This document shows, piece after piece, positions 1 to 8,343 of a stretch of 64,000 nucleotides of DNA. Position numbers and translations under genes: made by a program. Where the stretch lies: positions 1,860,001 through 1,924,000 of the forward strand of contig OY970278.1 in assembly GCA_963715815.1 (NCBI GenBank), read 5' to 3'. The number at the start of each line of letters is the position of its first letter. The stretch's first letter is position 1. A model generated the notes under the pieces. It was not told the DNA's origin. It saw only the letters and a list, made by a program, of their open reading frames with translations, and searched no databases. Source of the DNA: JAFAMS01 sp963715815. Its GTDB lineage: Bacteria; Vulcanimicrobiota; Vulcanimicrobiia; Vulcanimicrobiales; Vulcanimicrobiaceae.

Positions 1-416
1 TCATTGCGATTCCGAACATTGAGTTGCCGACGGCCGAGGCGCGCGCGATTCTGCCAGATCGCTATCGTAAGGAAGATGCGGTCTATAACGTGCAGCGCGC
101 GGCCTTGCTTGCGGCATCGTTTGCATCCGGCGACCTCTCGCATCTTAGAGTTGCCATGGGCGACCGCTTCCACCAACCTTATCGTTCGGCGTTTGTGCCC
201 GGACTCGCGGAGTGTTTGCGCATCGAGACCGACGGTTTGCTCGGCGTTGCGCTTTCCGGCGCGGGTCCAAGCGTGTTGGCGTTATGCACTTCGAACGGTC
301 CGGCGATTGCTTCAGCAATGCGCGACGCGTTTACGCGACATAAAATCGCATGCGAAACCTGGACGCTCGGCATCTCGCATGTGGGCGTCAGCATCCGGGA
401 ACGGGACGCCGCATAA
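1..416 (+). CDS. thrB: Homoserine kinase, C-terminal part (cut by window start)
   Basis: GHMP-family kinase that phosphorylates homoserine in threonine synthesis. The open frame runs in from the left edge (codons from base 3), so the N-terminus with the ATP-binding motif lies outside the window. The visible part begins with a stretch like the family's 'P..ELPTAEARAILP' segment. It later shows the glycine-rich GHMP motif 3, 'ALSGAGPSVLAL', which lines the active site. The stop is TAA at 414-416. The ATG at 24 is internal, not the start. The next gene, mdh, begins 69 bases downstream with its own ribosome-binding site. Confidence 0.9.
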   Translation, partial: IAIPNIELPTAEARAILPDRYRKEDAVYNVQRAALLAASFASGDLSHLRVAMGDRFHQPYRSAFVPGLAECLRIETDGLLGVALSGAGPSVLALCTSNGPAIASAMRDAFTRHKIACETWTLGISHVGVSIRERDAA

Positions 417-485
417 CCCGTCGCGAAGCGCCAATACGTCGCAAAAACGAGCAACTTTTGTCGCAATTGTGAGGAGCAGAACAGA

Positions 486-1478
486 GTGAGCAAGCGGGTC
501 AAGGTAGGCGTCACGGGTGCAGCCGGGCAGATCGGATACGCGCTGCTGTTCCGCATCGCTTCCGGTCAAATGTTCGGTAGCGACACCGAGGTCGAGCTGC
601 GGCTCCTCGAGCTTGAAGCAGCGCTCGGACCGCTGCGCGGGACGATCATGGAGCTGGACGATTGCGCCTTTCCGCTTCTGAAGAAAGTCAGCTATAGCTC
701 CGATCCAAACGAAGCGTTCGAAGGTATCAATTGGGCCGTATTGGTCGGCGCAGTTCCTCGCAAGGCCGATATGCAGCGTTCCGATTTGCTGCGCATAAAC
801 GGAGCGATCTTTACTGCGCAAGGCAAAGCGATAAATGATAACGCCGCGGATGACGTGCGCGTGTTCGTGGTCGGAAATCCTTGCAATACGAATTGCTTGA
901 TCGCAATGAACAACGCCCCTCGCATTCCGAAGGATCGCTTCTTCGCGATGACGTCGCTCGATGAGTTGCGGGCTCGCACTCAACTTGCGAAAAAAGCCGG
1001 CGTTGACGTCAGCGAACTTAAGCAGATGGCGATCTGGGGGAATCACTCGGCAACGCAATTCCCGGATTTCGCGCACGCGAAGATCGGTGGCAAGCCGGTC
1101 CCGGAGGTTATCAAAGACCGGGCCTGGCTCGAAGGCGAGTTCATCACGACCGTGCAGAATCGAGGCACCGAAGTCATCAAGACGCGCGGCGCATCGTCCG
1201 CGGCCTCAGCAGCGAACGCCGCGATTACCGGCGTCTACAATCTTACGCACGATACGGCGGCGGATGAATGGTATTCGGTTTGCCGTTGCTCGAAGGGCGA
1301 GTACGGCGTCGATCCGGGCTTGATTTTCTCGTATCCGTCGCGTACTGAGAACGGCGTCTCGAAGGTTGTCGAGGGAATCGCACAAGACGAATTCGGGAAG
1401 AAGAAGTTCGAGGCGACGCTTGCTGAGCTTCGTGCAGAGCGAGATGCCGTTCGCGAGCTCGATCTTATTCCAGCCTAG
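486..1478 (+). CDS. mdh: Malate dehydrogenase (NAD-dependent, cytosolic type)
   Basis: Interconverts malate and oxaloacetate in the citric acid cycle. The 330 residues match the usual length of the cytosolic-type family. An N-terminal Rossmann motif 'VTGAAGQIGYALL' is followed by 'VGAVPRKADMQRSDLL' (substrate-binding arginines), 'VVGNPCNTN', the catalytic-His segment 'IWGNHSATQFPD', and 'SAASAANAAI'. The family usually reads 'LD.NRA' where this one has 'LDELRA'. The start is GTG at 486, with GAGGAG about ten bases upstream. The family assignment is firm. LDH-like specificity is unlikely given the cytosolic-MDH signature motifs. Confidence 0.95.
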   Translation: MSKRVKVGVTGAAGQIGYALLFRIASGQMFGSDTEVELRLLELEAALGPLRGTIMELDDCAFPLLKKVSYSSDPNEAFEGINWAVLVGAVPRKADMQRSDLLRINGAIFTAQGKAINDNAADDVRVFVVGNPCNTNCLIAMNNAPRIPKDRFFAMTSLDELRARTQLAKKAGVDVSELKQMAIWGNHSATQFPDFAHAKIGGKPVPEVIKDRAWLEGEFITTVQNRGTEVIKTRGASSAASAANAAITGVYNLTHDTAADEWYSVCRCSKGEYGVDPGLIFSYPSRTENGVSKVVEGIAQDEFGKKKFEATLAELRAERDAVRELDLIPA

Positions 1479-1506
1479 GAGGCCGGGCTAGCCGGTCTAG
1501 GCGAAC

Positions 1507-1935
1507 GTGAGCGTAATGGTTAGCATCAACGTCGGTTCGGCCGCCGGAGGTTGCTCCGTGGGTAGTCCTTCGTTTTACCGGTACGTGTTGCGCCTAACAG
1601 ATACGGGCGTGCCGCTGACCGCCGCCGAGCGACGATCGATTGAACCGCTCGAGGCAGTGCCGCATGCATATGACGACGAGTCGGCTCTCGTTGGCGTGGG
1701 TTGGCGTGTCGTCCCCGCCGAGTCCGCAGAAGATTGGTCGGTGCTCGAAGCGACCCCACAGCGCTTGCGTGTTGCGCTCGAGACCGCGCGGCGGGTTCTT
1801 TGGAAAAACGCGGCGCCGGCCGGGATTACGGCCTCTCAAATCATCGACGTCGACACGGAGATCGAAAACGTTCTGACGGTATTGCAAGCGGCAGAAGATG
1901 CCGGTTGCAGCGTCAACGTTAGTTACGTCTCCTGA
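1507..1935 (+). CDS. Small protein of unknown function
   Basis: I do not recognise this 142-residue protein. It has no signal peptide, membrane segment or cysteine cluster. The middle is acidic, with a predicted helix around residues 85-105 ('PQRLRVALETARRVLW'). The end looks like a small alpha/beta fold. It lies 28 bases after mdh and 20 bases before the methyltransferase-glycosyltransferase gene on the same strand, so it probably belongs to one transcript. The start may be GTG at 1507 or ATG at 1516; neither has a strong ribosome-binding site. It is called coding because it fills the gap between two co-oriented genes in a very compact region. Confidence 0.6.
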   Translation: MSVMVSINVGSAAGGCSVGSPSFYRYVLRLTDTGVPLTAAERRSIEPLEAVPHAYDDESALVGVGWRVVPAESAEDWSVLEATPQRLRVALETARRVLWKNAAPAGITASQIIDVDTEIENVLTVLQAAEDAGCSVNVSYVS

Positions 1936-1955
1936 GCGACGCTGATCTTCGGCCG

Positions 1956-3695
1956 GTGCCGCCGGGGCGGCAGCGGTTTTCTCTCTTTCATCGCTCGGCC
2001 GAGCAAGACAACGATTTCAAGCTCTGGCATCATACGTATGCCGAAGCGCTCGGAAAGTGCACGCGGGTGCTCGATTTTGGATGCGGTACCGGCGTATTTC
2101 TCGACCTACTGCGCGAACGCGGGATAAGTGGTCTCGGTATCGATCGCGATCCCGACATGGTTGCGCAAACGCGCGCGCGTGGCCTCGAAGCGATCCTTGG
2201 CGATTCACGGACCGTTTTGCAGTACGAGCAGGAATTCGACGGCATTCACGTCGCGCACGTCCTCGAGACGATGTGGGGCGACGAGGTTATAGCGTTCCTG
2301 CGCGCGTGTAAGCGCGCGCTCAAACCGGACGGGTTGCTCGTCGTGCGCGCCTGGAATTGGGAGAATCCCGAGGTGCGCGATCGATTCTTTTGGTTCGAGA
2401 TCACGCATAAGCGCCCGTATCCGTTGGTGACCTTGCGCGAAGCGCTCAAGGACCTCGAGATGCACGTGATCAGCGCCGGGTACGAACCGAGCGGACAAAA
2501 AGACACGTATTGCGTTGCGCGCGCCCCGTACACGCCGCCGCCGAAAAGACTGGCTTCGAACGAACTTCCACTGCTGGTTTGGGAAGGCGAGCTGCAGACG
2601 CTCAATTCGATGTCCATCATCAATCGCGAGCTCGGCAGAATTTTAGCTGGAAGTGACGAGCTGCAGATCGTCTTTCGCGCCGACGAGGTTCAGCCGGAAC
2701 CGTTCGTGGCTGCGGATCCACGCTTCGAGGCCGTGCGTGCGCGTACGGATCGGACCCCGGTCGTAAGCGATGTATTCGTCCGCCATCCGTGCGGGGACCC
2801 AAGCTTTGAGCGGCCTCCGACCGAACGTTACGTGCAGATTCAACCGTGGGAATACGGTGCGTTGCCGGCACGGTGGGTTGAAGCGATGCAACAGAGCGTC
2901 GATGAAGTTTGGTGTCCATCGAACTACGTGCGCGAGTTGTATCTCGCGGCCGGTTTCGATCCTCAAAATGTGTTGGTCGTTCCTAACGGCGTCGATCCGC
3001 AGGTTTTCTCACCGGGGACGCCTGGCGGCTACGCGCTCGGGACGAAGAAGAGCTACAAGTTTCTCTTCATTGGCGGAACGCTGGAGCGCAAGGGAATCGA
3101 CGTGTTACTCGATGCGTATTTGGCAGCATTTCGGCCGGACGACGACGTCGCGCTAATCGTCAAGGATTTCGGACTGGGCGGATTTTACCGGATGGTCTCG
3201 CAGCGCGAGAAGATTTTCGAGGCCCAAAAGCGGCCCGGAACTCCCGAGATCGTTTATAACGATCGTGATCTTACGGGCGAGCAGCTGGTCGCGCTCTATC
3301 GGAGCTGTGATTGTCTCGCGTTTCCGTATCGAGGCGAGGGATTCGGTATGCCGATTCTCGAGGCCATGGCCTGCGGTCTGCCGGTAATCGTGCCGGCGGG
3401 CGGTGCCTCGGATGACTTTTTGGACGATTCAACGGCATATCGTTTGCCGGCGAAGCGCCGCTCGATCGGCGATCGCATTTACGACGTCAAATTATGTGCG
3501 GAAGGTTGGCTTCTCGAGCCCGATCGCATCGCGCTCGCGCAGCGAATGCGGCACCTTTACGAGCATCGCGACGAGGGACGTGAGCTAGGCGCCCGCGCGA
3601 GCGCTCGTGCGCGCAACGAATTCACGTGGGAACGCGCGGCCGCGCGTGTGATCGAGCGGGTTACCGCGCTTCGGCAGAAACAGCCGGTTCGCTAA
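1956..3695 (+). CDS. Fusion of SAM methyltransferase and GT4 glycosyltransferase
   Basis: Two enzymes in one 579-residue chain. Residues 1-190 form a class I SAM-dependent methyltransferase: motif I 'VLDFGCGTGVF' is at 38-48 and an acidic residue follows in 'GIDRD'. From about residue 205 a GT-B glycosyltransferase of family 4 begins, with 'VPNGVDPQVFSPG', the donor-site start 'FLFIGGTLERKGIDVLL', and 'GEGFGMPILEAMACGLPVIVP' near 460-480, which carries the E-x7-E nucleotide-sugar site. The arrangement suggests glycan extension and methyl-capping by one protein, for example in cell-surface polysaccharide. That role is inference. The GTG start at 1956 gives the full methyltransferase fold. The 3' end overlaps the convergent cfa gene by 35 bases. 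Confidence 0.85.
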   Translation: MPPGRQRFSLFHRSAEQDNDFKLWHHTYAEALGKCTRVLDFGCGTGVFLDLLRERGISGLGIDRDPDMVAQTRARGLEAILGDSRTVLQYEQEFDGIHVAHVLETMWGDEVIAFLRACKRALKPDGLLVVRAWNWENPEVRDRFFWFEITHKRPYPLVTLREALKDLEMHVISAGYEPSGQKDTYCVARAPYTPPPKRLASNELPLLVWEGELQTLNSMSIINRELGRILAGSDELQIVFRADEVQPEPFVAADPRFEAVRARTDRTPVVSDVFVRHPCGDPSFERPPTERYVQIQPWEYGALPARWVEAMQQSVDEVWCPSNYVRELYLAAGFDPQNVLVVPNGVDPQVFSPGTPGGYALGTKKSYKFLFIGGTLERKGIDVLLDAYLAAFRPDDDVALIVKDFGLGGFYRMVSQREKIFEAQKRPGTPEIVYNDRDLTGEQLVALYRSCDCLAFPYRGEGFGMPILEAMACGLPVIVPAGGASDDFLDDSTAYRLPAKRRSIGDRIYDVKLCAEGWLLEPDRIALAQRMRHLYEHRDEGRELGARASARARNEFTWERAAARVIERVTALRQKQPVR

Positions 3696-4968
3696 CTCGA
3701 CGATAGAGATCGCGGCGCGTTGAAGGCACCGGCGTCCGGCCTTCGACGTCGGGTCTACCGAGCAACGATTGAAAGAGACCCATGCTTCCGCGATTGAACC
3801 CCTGAGCGCTGCCCGCCATATAGAGCCGCCAAATGCGATAGGTGCGTTCGTCGGTTGCGGCGATCGCTGCTTCGCGATTGCGCTCGAGGTTGTTCACCCA
3901 ATCGCGCAACGTCCGCGCGTAATGTTCGCGCATGTTCTCTACGTCACGCACCTCGAATCCGTTCCGCTCGGCGAATTCGAGCATGTCTGAAATCGGAATC
4001 AGCTCACCATCGGGGAAAACATAGCGCGCGAGAAAGCCACTCGAGCGAAAGCCCCGCCGTTTCGGCGTCTCGTCGGCGATGCCGTGATTCAAGAAGAAGC
4101 CCCCGGGGCGTAACGCACGCAACGCGGCGCGAAAATATTCGCCAACGCGAGAGCGGCCGACGTGCTCGACCATGCCGACGCTTACAACTTTGTCGAATGT
4201 CCGGTCGCCCAGATCACGGTAGTCGCACAGCTCGACGCTTGCGGACCCTTCGAGGCCAGCATCGGCAATTCGACGCCGAGCCTCTTCGAATTGGCGCCGG
4301 CTGAGCGTAATGCCGAGTGCATGCGCACCGAAGACCTTGGCGGCGCGGATCACGAGCGTACCCCAGCCGCACCCGATGTCGAGCAAACGTTCACCCGGAC
4401 GCAACCGCAGCTTTCGGAGCGTATAGTCGATCTTTGCGCGCTGCGCGTCTTCGAGCGAATCGATCCCGTCGTCGTAATAGCCGCACGAATAGACCAACTC
4501 CTCACCGAGGATCATGCGGTAGAAGCTGACGGGCTGGTTGTAGTGAAAGCCGATCGCCGCTGCGTCGCGGACGCGCGAGTGCATCCGGCCGCGCAGATGC
4601 AGCTGCGGATGAGTGTCGATGGACTGCGTTTTCGGGAGGCGCAGCAACCTGATCCCGAGCGCTGCAATTCGGTGCGGCGGAACATCGGAAAATGCGTGCG
4701 CCATGACGTCGACTGCGGCTTCGGCGTTACCCTCGATGTCGATGACGCCCTCGACGTAGGCTTTGCCTGGGTTGAGATCCAGGGGCGGCGTGAAGGCCGT
4801 GCGGAGCGCCGACGGATCGTTGAGGACGAGCGTGAAGCGTGGGTGACCGGAACCCGCAAGCGTCGTGCCGTCCCATAGGCGCACGGCGAAATCCCATCCC
4901 TCACGCGGCCCGAAAATGAGCTTGAGGATGCCGGATGTTAGTGATGCAGCCGAGTCCTGCACGGACAA
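3661..4968 (-). CDS. cfa: Cyclopropane-fatty-acyl-phospholipid synthase
   Basis: Transfers a methylene from SAM to the double bond of membrane phospholipid acyl chains. The 435-residue length and layout fit the family. A sterol-carrier-like N-terminal domain occupies about 1-115. The family motif 'FYRMILGEELVYSCGYY' is at 149-165, the SAM-binding 'LLDIGCGWGTLVIRAA' at 195-210, and 'VSVGMVEHVG' follows. The first possible start is TTG at 4968, which falls inside the T-tract of the upstream terminator. GTG at 4962 is an alternative. The 3' end overlaps the opposite-strand glycosyltransferase gene by 35 bases. Identity is firm; the exact start is not. Confidence 0.9.
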   Translation of the reverse strand: MSVQDSAASLTSGILKLIFGPREGWDFAVRLWDGTTLAGSGHPRFTLVLNDPSALRTAFTPPLDLNPGKAYVEGVIDIEGNAEAAVDVMAHAFSDVPPHRIAALGIRLLRLPKTQSIDTHPQLHLRGRMHSRVRDAAAIGFHYNQPVSFYRMILGEELVYSCGYYDDGIDSLEDAQRAKIDYTLRKLRLRPGERLLDIGCGWGTLVIRAAKVFGAHALGITLSRRQFEEARRRIADAGLEGSASVELCDYRDLGDRTFDKVVSVGMVEHVGRSRVGEYFRAALRALRPGGFFLNHGIADETPKRRGFRSSGFLARYVFPDGELIPISDMLEFAERNGFEVRDVENMREHYARTLRDWVNNLERNREAAIAATDERTYRIWRLYMAGSAQGFNRGSMGLFQSLLGRPDVEGRTPVPSTRRDLYRRVSEPAVSAEAR

Positions 4969-4996
4969 AAGATTAGGGCCGCGCGAACGCGGCCCC
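4965..4996 (-). terminator. Rho-independent terminator of the substrate-binding protein gene
   Basis: A perfect 8-bp stem (GGGCCGCG / CGCGGCCC, 4976-4983 with 4988-4995) closes a four-base loop. On the minus strand it is followed by TAATCTTTT. It lies 27 bases after the stop of the binding-protein gene that ends at 5023. The T-tract runs into the first codons of cfa, so cfa must be read through or start from a promoter inside the upstream gene. Confidence 0.7.
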
Positions 4997-5022
4997 TTGG
5001 TGATCGTGTGACGGAAGTTGGG

Positions 5023-6291
5023 TTACGACGGGTAGTCGAGCTTGCAGACCGCCGTGATGGACGAAACCGTTGGCGCGATTTTGTCCGCGGCGACGCGGTC
5101 CTCGATATGCATGAGGTTGTAGGTGTCGCCTGGCGTGCCGTCGGCGACGGTGTTTCCAACCCACATCGGCCACATCAGTGCGTGGTTCTCAGCGCGGAAG
5201 TAGGCTTCGCCTTCGAAGATCGGGGAGTCGAAGTGCTTGCCTTCGAGGGCTTTTGCAACTTTGACGGCGTCAGTGCTCTTCGCGGTGTTGATGCCGTTTA
5301 GGAGCATATCCATGCCAAGGTAGCCGAAGGCGCTGCGCGGAGACGGCGGCGTTGTGAACCGCTGGCGGTATTCAGTCACGAACGCGTGAGCGCTTTTCTT
5401 ATTTCCAAGCACTAAGGGACTGTCATAGTACCACTCGACGCCCCAGTACCCGACACGCGCTGGTTTCGGAAGAGCCCAGAAATTCTCTTGATCGGCGAGC
5501 GGGCCGCCCACTTTCATTTTCTTTAGGATCCCGTAGCCGCCGGCTTGCTGCATCAGCGTGATGAAATCATTTCCACCTGGATTGCAAATGAAGACGTCCG
5601 CTCCAGATGATGCGAGCTGCGGAAGATACGATCCCCAATCGCTCGTACCCAGTGGCGCGTAAACGTTGCCAACCAGCGTCGCGCCGACTTGCTTGGCGAT
5701 GTCTTCGTAGCCATCCATGATCGAGTGACCGTATGCGTAGTCCGGGGTAATCGCATACCATTTCTTGCCGAACTTCGAGAAGGTGTAACCGGTCGCGTGC
5801 GTGAGCATCCAGGTCGGATGGCAGATCTGGAAGGTGCTCCAGTGGCATTCCTTCATCGTGATGGTGTCGCTGTGACCGCCCGTGTCCATGAAGAGGACTC
5901 CCATCGAGTTCGCAGCTCCGCTGACTGAGAGCGAGACCGCGCTCGATACGCTGCCGATCAGCGCGACGCACTTGTCCTGATTGACGAGCTTACGCGCCTT
6001 CTGAACCGCAACACCCGGGTCGGCAGCCGAGTCTTCCTTGGCGAGGACCACCTCGCGACCCATGGCGCCGCCCTTTTTATTCCAGGCTTCCATCGCCATC
6101 TGCATCCCGCTAAACTCGGACTTGCCGAGCGCGGCATACGTCCCGGTCTGTGGATCAATGGCACCGATCTTGATCTGGTCAGCAGCTTCCCCGAGCTGCG
6201 GTATAAATGCTGGAACTCCGAACGTCGCCGCTCCCGCTGCGACTGCTGTCCCCTTCAGAAATCCCTTGCGCGACAGCGCAAACTTTCCCAT
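5023..6291 (-). CDS. Branched-chain amino acid/amide ABC transporter substrate-binding protein
   Basis: Periplasmic ligand-binding protein of the LivJ/LivK/urea-amide type (Peripla_BP_6). The start is placed at ATG 6291, which has AGGAGG four bases upstream; a longer frame to 6324 lacks this. The N-terminus reads 'LSRKGFLKGTAVAAG', a twin-arginine-like signal with RK in place of RR, followed by an Ala-rich segment. The mature part starts 'IKIGAIDPQTGTYAALG', the usual first strand of the family. No permease or ATPase gene lies beside it, so it is an orphan here. Its ligand cannot be told from sequence. Confidence 0.88.
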   Translation of the reverse strand: MGKFALSRKGFLKGTAVAAGAATFGVPAFIPQLGEAADQIKIGAIDPQTGTYAALGKSEFSGMQMAMEAWNKKGGAMGREVVLAKEDSAADPGVAVQKARKLVNQDKCVALIGSVSSAVSLSVSGAANSMGVLFMDTGGHSDTITMKECHWSTFQICHPTWMLTHATGYTFSKFGKKWYAITPDYAYGHSIMDGYEDIAKQVGATLVGNVYAPLGTSDWGSYLPQLASSGADVFICNPGGNDFITLMQQAGGYGILKKMKVGGPLADQENFWALPKPARVGYWGVEWYYDSPLVLGNKKSAHAFVTEYRQRFTTPPSPRSAFGYLGMDMLLNGINTAKSTDAVKVAKALEGKHFDSPIFEGEAYFRAENHALMWPMWVGNTVADGTPGDTYNLMHIEDRVAADKIAPTVSSITAVCKLDYPS

Positions 6292-6487
6292 GCAGCCTCC
6301 TAAGCAGATAAAAACATCGTCCACTTTTGGACGTGTGGCCTGGGAACGTTCCTAATACGACAAAAGTGCCCTGCGAATAACCGCGTCCTGCTGAAGAGGT
6401 CTGCTGAGTGTTCTAACTACTCAAAGGAGCGCCGGCAGGCCCCAAGGGCGGTTTCTTCTCCAGCGCGAATACGATGAAACTGTTATT

Positions 6488-7360
6488 ATGTCGCATCCAA
6501 GCACGAGGGAGCAGAAGGCGAATCCGGTCCGGGTCAGCGTTGAATCACCGGGCCAGCTAGGTGTTCGCGACCACTACTGCACGAAGGGGCGCGCGGTCGT
6601 AGGCCTTCGCGTCGACGGCGTGAGCGCTAAGGCCGACGTCTTTTGTCCGCTTTGCGGTGCGCTCGCGATTTCGGATTTGGTGAACCATCGTTACGCGGGC
6701 GTAAGGACGCCGGAGGGCTATGCAGGTTGTCGCTGTCCACACGGGTTCCCGGACGTGGCTTGCACAGATCTCGCGCGGGATTACCCCGAGGTCGCCGTGG
6801 CTCTAAGCGGGTACGCGATTCGTGAATACGTTGCCGCAGAACTCGCCGAGCTCCACGGTTGTGGGCCGTCGCTGCGTGACTGGGTGCGCCCGTGCCCGGA
6901 GTGTCGCGAGATGTACGCACTCCGGAATCTTCCGAGGCTCCGGCGCGAGCTCGATTTGTTAGCGGACCGATTGGCACGTGACCTACGCGGTGTAAGTGCG
7001 AAGAGGTCGTCCTTGGCCGAAGCCGCGCTCGAGCTTGCCGCCGTTCGGCAATCGCTGGAGCGCCTTCGTTTCCCGAGGTCCAATCCGCGCTTCTTCGAGC
7101 GTAGCGGCTTTGTATATCTCATCGACACCGGGTCTGCCGTCAAGATCGGCTTCAGCGAGACACACCCGGATCAGTCGCGACTGGCGGAGCTACAGATCGC
7201 GTCGCCTCACGAGCTTCGTCTGATCGGACTCATTGAGGGCACGATGCGCGACGAACGGAGATTGCAGGCGAGGTTTGCGCGGCATCGGATCCGCGGTGAG
7301 TGGTTTAGGCGCGCCGAAGAGATCCTCGCGTACTTTCGCGAAACACAATCTACGGGATGA
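6488..7360 (+). CDS. Zinc-finger protein with T5orf172 (GIY-YIG-like) domain
   Basis: This 290-residue protein has two parts. Residues 50-140 carry cysteine pairs 'CPLC' (53-56), 'CRC' (81-83) and 'CPEC' (136-139), which look like zinc ribbons. A charged helical stretch (145-195) follows. Residues 207-285 match the T5orf172/Mug113 branch of the GIY-YIG nuclease superfamily: 'GFVYLI' (207-212), 'VKIGFS' (218-223), a conserved Glu in 'RDERRL' and 'GEWF' (270-273). The family is linked to DNA nicking or phage functions, but most members are untested. Its TGA overlaps the ATG of the downstream recombinase gene by four bases, so the two are probably made together. Confidence 0.75.
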   Translation: MSHPSTREQKANPVRVSVESPGQLGVRDHYCTKGRAVVGLRVDGVSAKADVFCPLCGALAISDLVNHRYAGVRTPEGYAGCRCPHGFPDVACTDLARDYPEVAVALSGYAIREYVAAELAELHGCGPSLRDWVRPCPECREMYALRNLPRLRRELDLLADRLARDLRGVSAKRSSLAEAALELAAVRQSLERLRFPRSNPRFFERSGFVYLIDTGSAVKIGFSETHPDQSRLAELQIASPHELRLIGLIEGTMRDERRLQARFARHRIRGEWFRRAEEILAYFRETQSTG

Positions 7361-8343
7361 GGGGCAAGCGCGGTGTAGGTGTTACGGATCCCCTTCTGTG
7401 GGACCTGATGGCGTATCTTCGTCTCCATCGCCAACGTAGCGAGCTTACAATCGACGCTTACGCGCGCGATCTTCACGAGTTCGGGGCTTGGTTAGCAAAT
7501 GCTCCCACGTCTGAATCTCCGATGGGCAGACAGTATCCTGAGCTTCGCACGGCGACCTCGACGCATATCAATCGTTACATCATGTTTTTGACGGACAAGA
7601 AGTACAACGGCACCACCGTTCGCCGCAAGCTCTCCTCGATCAAGGCGCTTTATAAGTTCATGAAGCGCGAACACATTCGTGAGGACGATCCGTCCGCTGA
7701 CATTCCGGGTCCGCCGTTAGCGCGCAAAATACCGAAGCATCTCGACATTCCAGAAATCAACACGCTTCTGCGAACGCGTTCGCTGGCGAGCCGTCCCGAC
7801 GCGTTGCGGCTCCGCGACAATGCAATCATGGAGCTTCTATACGCGAGCGGAATGCGACGTGCTGAGATTGCTACTGTGAATCTTTCCGACGTCAATCTTC
7901 GTGCTCGCGTCGTCCAAGTTCACGGCAAAGGACGCAAAGAGCGGCTCGTGGTCATCAATCAGACGACTTTGGCTGCGATCGAGCGTTATATCGCGGTTCG
8001 GCCAAGATCCGACGACGAGGCGCTGTTTCTCGGTCGCGGCGGGAAGCGGCTGACTCCGAAACACATCTGGTTCATCTTCCGTGAGATCTATCAACTCAGC
8101 GGGATAAAGACCAAAGCCGGTCCGCACACGCTGCGGCATTCCTTCGCGACCCATCTGCTCGAGAACGGCGCAGATCTTGAAACAGTTCGCGAGCTTCTCG
8201 GTCACGAGAGCCTAGCGACGACCGGTGTCTATCTGAGCGTTGCGATGGAGCACAAGAAGCGAACGTACGACGAAGCGCATCCGCGCGATCGCATGGACGT
8301 GCCGCCCCCCGTCTTACGTAAGCGCACCAGCCCGGGAAAATGA
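7357..8343 (+). CDS. Tyrosine recombinase, XerC/XerD type
   Basis: Site-specific recombinase of the chromosome-dimer-resolution family. The 328 residues comprise an N-terminal SAM-like core-binding domain (about 12-105) and a catalytic domain. All catalytic residues are present: R167 ('GMRRAE'), K191 ('HGKGRKER'), H257 and R260 ('HTLRHSFATHLL'), H283 ('LGHES') and Y292 ('VYLSV'). The end 'YDEAHPR' is typical of Xer proteins. It overlaps the zinc/GIY-YIG gene by ATGA and overlaps panE convergently by 30 bases. I cannot decide between XerC, XerD and a single-Xer system, and I saw no dif site nearby. Confidence 0.88.
   Translation: MRGKRGVGVTDPLLWDLMAYLRLHRQRSELTIDAYARDLHEFGAWLANAPTSESPMGRQYPELRTATSTHINRYIMFLTDKKYNGTTVRRKLSSIKALYKFMKREHIREDDPSADIPGPPLARKIPKHLDIPEINTLLRTRSLASRPDALRLRDNAIMELLYASGMRRAEIATVNLSDVNLRARVVQVHGKGRKERLVVINQTTLAAIERYIAVRPRSDDEALFLGRGGKRLTPKHIWFIFREIYQLSGIKTKAGPHTLRHSFATHLLENGADLETVRELLGHESLATTGVYLSVAMEHKKRTYDEAHPRDRMDVPPPVLRKRTSPGK

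Noticed and set aside
1474..1501. A hairpin around the mdh stop (CCTAG...CTAGG with an inner CCGG stem) as a terminator
   Set aside because: The stem is interrupted and no T-tract follows; the next gene starts six bases later, so termination here is unlikely.
6292..6487. A possible riboswitch or small RNA in the gap between the binding-protein and zinc-protein genes
   Set aside because: I see no conserved riboswitch core or strong hairpin with a T-tract; it is best read as a divergent promoter region.
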